Source: Clostridiales bacterium (lineage in GTDB: Bacteria > Bacillota > Clostridia > Lachnospirales > WQUN01). From it: 8,828 nt of DNA. Positions 6,066 to 8,828 of the stretch are shown here, in pieces (positions within the stretch are counted from its first letter, which is position 1; each line of letters starts with the position of its first letter). A program made the position numbers and the translations under genes. The notes under the pieces are model-generated. The model was given only the letters and a program-made list of their open reading frames with translations, made no database searches and was not told the DNA's origin. The stretch lies in assembly GCA_031269415.1 (NCBI GenBank), contig JAISZF010000054.1:1-8828 (forward strand), written 5' to 3'.

Positions 6066-7919
6066 CTATATTACGCTAGCTGAAACTATGCGCTTCCACG
6101 ACAGTTCGTTTATATACTCGCCGTCTTCCTCCAATGATCCATACGGAAGGACTTCCTCCTCCAGTTCGGCGATGGAATCCGTCGAGCCGTTCGCGTAATC
6201 CCTAAGCGTTTGACCCACAGTTTTAAGCCTCATTATAAGACCGCCGATACGCGCGTCCATAACTTCCAGCCCGAAAGGCTTAAACAACTGACGCCAAAGC
6301 TTTTGATACACTGTGTAAAACGCTTCAATCCGCCGGATAAGCGCGGGGATCCGCTCATCGGCTACGCGTTCGAGACCCCTTAAATCTTTTGCCCCGTAAA
6401 GCTCCCGGATTTCCGCGCCTAAGCCGCATTTTTCCGCAAGGACGTCATTCAGCAGCGCGCGCGACTCAAAGAGACGTCGAAAATCATCGGGAACGTCCGG
6501 CAGCAGAGCCTTGAGCTTTTCAGATGTTTCTCGGCAGATTAAAGCCGTTGTTTCAGGCTTTATATGCCTGTTAAAAAGGCCGGCCAGCAAGTCCGAATAT
6601 AGTATATACTTTTCCGGGCAGTAGCTGTAAAACGGTTTCGACGAATTCCTAACAAAATTATTGTCCAGCGACAGAAAATCTTCTGGAACAATACCTGTAA
6701 GGATTTTGAATGTCTCATAAAGCGGACGGCCGTGACAGATATCCGAAAAAGCCATTAACCCCGGCAGAACGGATAAAAAGGAACACTCCGCACCGTCGTC
6801 GCCCCAGCAAGTGATAAAAACATTTTTAACACCGTTTTTGCGCGCTTGCGGCAGAGCCGCCAGCGAGGCGCCCGCGCTGAACCGGTTATTCGGCGTAAAC
6901 CCGCCCCACGACCACGCGCCGCCGGCAAAAATCACCTCATTATTAAGCTGTTTATGCTTGGCGAACATGGAATCATACCGGCAAGGATCCTGTGAATAAT
7001 AATCCCAATAGACCATGCCGACATTTGCGGGAATTTCAGCCAATACGGATTCATCGAAAGGTTTGTCGCCGATATTGTAATAATCGCCGTATGCCAGGCG
7101 GAAAAACATATCCGACCACATCATTGGGGAGAAACCGTATTTTTTACATATCCCCACTACACGGTTTAAATGTTCGCTTAATATATCAAAACGGTTCCGG
7201 TACCCATGCAGATCCAGATACCTGCCAAGCCCCACCATGTGAGCCTCGTCCATTCCGATGTGTATGGCGCGTGACGTAAAGTTTTCGGCGCATGTTCGGA
7301 TGATTGCCTCAATCAGCTTGTACGTCTTCTCTTCACCGACAAGCAAAATATCCCCTATATCCTGTATATCTCTAAACTCGTCCCAGCGCAGCGCCTGATT
7401 CAAATGCGCCAGCGTCTGTACGCAGGGAATCAATTCTATGCCAAACAAATCGCAATAATTCTCTATATCCCTGATCTCATCTTTTGTAAGCTGCCCCCGC
7501 ATGTAGCCGAAATAAGGATATCCCTTTACCTCCAATGTATCCTCTGTGTAAAGCATCAGATAATTGTAGCCCATTAAAGCCATGTAACGGATCATCCTTT
7601 TCGCGCCGCCGACGCTTAGAACCCCGTTACGCGAACAGTCCAGCATAACGCCCCGCTTTTGAAACGCGGCGTCGATTTCATAAGTTCCCGCCCTGTCGTT
7701 CGTGGAGCAAACAGCAACGGCTTTGAAAAAGGCGGGCATATCGGAGTAGATAATATGTGTCCGCGATTCATCGGACGATATCTTTAGAGCCTCGCCGGGT
7801 TTGGAGTCCGCTGAAAGCGGACGGCCGCTATTGAATGAAACGGCGTCGCCGAGCAATTCGGCGAGCGCTCGCGAGAGCGCGGCGTTTAATTCCGAAATAT
7901 TGAATAAAATTGAAACCAC
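6066..7919 (-). CDS. glycoside hydrolase family 20 beta-N-acetylhexosaminidase-like protein
   Basis: The 617-codon frame encodes a GH20-type barrel. KRGVMLDCSRNGVLS near residues 88-102 is the first barrel strand. HIGMDEAHMVG at 220-230 contains the Asp-Glu pair (D224, E225) used in substrate-assisted hydrolysis of terminal GlcNAc or GalNAc. MMWSDMF at 266-272, YWDYYS at 304-309 and the GGAWSWGGF segment supply the aromatic pocket. A helical C-terminal domain follows. There is no signal peptide, so the enzyme should be cytosolic and act on imported small glycans. The length and lack of secretion signal resemble intracellular GH20 enzymes such as pneumococcal GH20C (from memory). The start is uncertain: the frame's GTG at 7919 overlaps the GGAGG at 7919-7923, whereas an in-frame ATT at 7910 is spaced eight bases from it. 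The gene heads the operon, after an extended -10 promoter, and iorB starts 22 bp downstream. Confidence 0.88.
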   Translation of the reverse strand: MVSILFNISELNAALSRALAELLGDAVSFNSGRPLSADSKPGEALKISSDESRTHIIYSDMPAFFKAVAVCSTNDRAGTYEIDAAFQKRGVMLDCSRNGVLSVGGAKRMIRYMALMGYNYLMLYTEDTLEVKGYPYFGYMRGQLTKDEIRDIENYCDLFGIELIPCVQTLAHLNQALRWDEFRDIQDIGDILLVGEEKTYKLIEAIIRTCAENFTSRAIHIGMDEAHMVGLGRYLDLHGYRNRFDILSEHLNRVVGICKKYGFSPMMWSDMFFRLAYGDYYNIGDKPFDESVLAEIPANVGMVYWDYYSQDPCRYDSMFAKHKQLNNEVIFAGGAWSWGGFTPNNRFSAGASLAALPQARKNGVKNVFITCWGDDGAECSFLSVLPGLMAFSDICHGRPLYETFKILTGIVPEDFLSLDNNFVRNSSKPFYSYCPEKYILYSDLLAGLFNRHIKPETTALICRETSEKLKALLPDVPDDFRRLFESRALLNDVLAEKCGLGAEIRELYGAKDLRGLERVADERIPALIRRIEAFYTVYQKLWRQLFKPFGLEVMDARIGGLIMRLKTVGQTLRDYANGSTDSIAELEEEVLPYGSLEEDGEYINELSWKRIVSASVI

Positions 7920-7923
7920 CTCC
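7919..7923 (-). promoter_or_regulatory. ribosome binding site overlapping the GTG codon of the GH20 gene
   Basis: GGAGG on the minus strand is a full-strength Shine-Dalgarno site. Its last G is the first base of the in-frame GTG, which leaves no spacing for that codon. The in-frame ATT at 7910-7908 is at a normal distance of eight bases, making it a candidate rare start. Confidence 0.6.
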
Positions 7924-7936
7924 GTTTGTCGCCGTT

Positions 7937-7945
7937 ATTATAACA
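7937..7945 (-). promoter_or_regulatory. extended -10 promoter for the GH20-ior operon
   Basis: On the minus strand TGTTATAAT contains a perfect TATAAT (7937-7942) and the TGn extension (7943-7945). No good -35 hexamer is present at 16-18 bases upstream, as is common for extended -10 promoters. Transcription should begin near 7930, giving a leader of only about 10-20 bases before the GH20 start. It lies between the upstream terminator and the first gene, so it is the likely operon promoter. Confidence 0.6.
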
Positions 7946-7993
7946 TTATTGCCGGAAAAAGAAAAATCCCTTATTCAATATATTATTTTCAAT

Positions 7994-8023
7994 AAAAAAA
8001 CCGCCGCCCAATCCGGGCGTCGG
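7994..8023 (-). terminator. intrinsic terminator of the upstream frameshifted gene
   Basis: On the minus strand CCGACGCCC (8023-8015) pairs with GGGCGGCGG (8009-8001) around a GGATT loop, with one A-G mismatch, and is followed at once by seven T (8000-7994). It lies about 40 bp after the stop codon at 8062 and separates that gene from the GH20 promoter. Confidence 0.88.
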
Positions 8024-8061
8024 CTGGTTCCTATCACAATTTTACTCACAGTAAATATGTA

Positions 8062-8727
8062 TTACAGCCTTGGGTTTAATAATTTCAGCCCTTCAACGCT
8101 AAGCCTTATTTTAGGCGTGAACGCGATAAGCGCGGTTATATCCGACAGCAGCGCGTCATTTACGCCAATTCGTGACTTAACGCTGTCATTCAAAACGCGG
8201 CAATCTATTACAAATAACTTGTCCAAATCAATCAGCGTTGGATGAATAAAGGGATTACGGCTTTTATCCGGCGCTTCGACTATCCGTTTATCAGGTTTGC
8301 TTCCCGGCAAACTATGGTACGGTTTGTAGCTTTGACGTTTCGCGAAACAACAGTCAATTCCATTATTTTCAATACATATATACATATGCGCGTAAGCGGC
8401 TAAGTCACTCCCCTTGTCAGGATAAGAAACACGGAGAGTGACCAGAACGAACGGCTCTTTCATTGTTTACATAAAGCGGATTCTCATTGTACTTTTCAAC
8501 ACATTCGTTTATAAACCTCGCGTTATAACGGTTATCTCCGAATACGGTACTAAACACAGGCCTGTTTTTATTACCTTTAAGCCCGCTTAATTCGTATATG
8601 TCGCCGTCTAGCATGGAAAACACTCATAGAAAAAAAGAAATTTTTGAGTTTCAGCGTTTGTCGTAAACCTTGCCCGCCCCTCGGCCCATCCAACAAGTAT
8701 TTTCTTGCGCTTGCTTGAATTTGACAT
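8062..8727 (-). pseudogene. unrecognised protein gene broken by two compensating frameshifts
   Basis: An ATG at 8727 follows a strong GGAGG six bases upstream and opens MSNSSKRKKILVGWAEGRAR, which runs 39 codons to a TAG at 8608-8610. A second frame (8623-8417) carries the continuation MLDGDIYELSGLKG and later RFINECVEKYNENPLYVNN, but has no ribosome binding site. The first frame reopens at 8466 and runs to 8062 with KEPFVLVTLRVSYPDKG. Adding one T in the T4 run near 8617-8620 and removing one A near 8457-8460 would join all three into one protein of about 220 residues. The joined N-terminal part (FLFFYECF...PVFSTVFGD) faintly recalls SocA/Panacea-type antitoxin domains, but I would not assign a function. 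A terminator follows and a good promoter precedes, so it was a single-gene unit. The breaks may be true decay or errors in the read. Confidence 0.6.
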
Positions 8728-8758
8728 AAGACACCTCCGTTCCTTTACATTTTTTGAT

Positions 8759-8817
8759 ATTACGTTATCGAGGTTAATAATATTATATAACCATCCGCTA
8801 GGTTGTGAATTACGTTA
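8759..8817. repeat. 9-bp direct repeats flanking the -10 of the right-edge promoter
   Basis: ATTACGTTA occurs at 8759-8767 and again at 8809-8817, 50 bp apart from start to start. One copy lies just downstream of the predicted transcription start and the other overlaps the upstream end of the -35. This is a possible operator pair, but a 9-bp AT-rich repeat can arise by chance. Confidence 0.35.
8782..8809 (-). promoter_or_regulatory. sigma-70-type promoter of the frameshifted gene
   Basis: On the minus strand TTCACA (8809-8804) is one base from the -35 consensus and TATAAT (8787-8782) is a perfect -10, with a 16-bp spacer. The ribosome binding site and ATG at 8727 follow about 50 bases later. 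Confidence 0.7.
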
Positions 8818-8828
8818 AAACTGATAAA

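Noticed and set aside
5694..6083. 129-codon plus-strand frame
   Set aside because: Antisense to iorB; composition and position mark it as a shadow.
8608..8623. Programmed -1 frameshifting at the T-run near 8629-8636
   Set aside because: T TTT TTC is a possible slippery heptamer in the first frame, but a slip there meets TGA within two codons, before the second frame opens. The shift must occur later, near the shorter T4 run, which is a poor slippery site.
1..8828. CRISPR array, tRNA or rRNA genes
   Set aside because: I saw no regularly spaced repeats, cloverleaf with GGTTCRANNCC, or rRNA signature in either strand.

Overview
The window looks like chromosomal DNA of an anaerobic, low-to-mid GC bacterium, most likely a member of the Bacillota (Clostridia-type, possibly gut or uncultured). 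The reasons are strong GGAGG-type ribosome binding sites, a ferredoxin-dependent 2-oxoacid oxidoreductase, and mobile-element debris (IS607, group II intron, large serine recombinase) of the kinds common in Clostridia. The taxonomy is inference; no rRNA or marker gene is present.

Region 1 (1-1350) is a scar of three mobile elements. The left edge carries the C-terminal end of an IS607-type serine transposase (+). A possible start of its partner tnpB follows, and after about six codons it is cut by the exact 3' end of a group II intron lying on the minus strand. The intron keeps domains V and VI and the 3' half of its reverse transcriptase gene, which is frameshifted. It is truncated near position 980, where it meets the C-terminal end of a large serine recombinase on the plus strand. 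Two inverted repeats follow the recombinase stop.

Region 2 (about 1400-7945) is one apparent operon on the minus strand, read right to left: GH20 hexosaminidase-like protein, iorB, a PaaK-type aryl-CoA ligase, iorA, and a Fic-domain protein. Gaps are 22, 22, 38 and 18 bp with no terminator between genes. An extended -10 promoter lies at 7937-7945 and a 58-nt terminator-like hairpin at 1403-1460. IorA and IorB together should oxidatively decarboxylate aryl pyruvates (from aromatic amino acid transamination) to aryl-acetyl-CoA, reducing ferredoxin. The ligase interconverts arylacetate and arylacetyl-CoA, so the three genes form an arylacetate module. The GH20 enzyme (amino-sugar release) and the Fic enzyme (probable AMP transfer to a protein) are unexpected at the two ends of this unit.

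Region 3 (7994-8828) holds a good terminator and an upstream minus-strand gene. That gene has a strong promoter and ribosome binding site, but its reading frame is broken by two compensating frameshifts. I do not recognise the product with confidence.

The most useful leads are the GH20-ior-paaK-fic gene order, the nested mobile-element scar, the probable non-ATG start of GH20, and the doubly frameshifted gene at the right edge.
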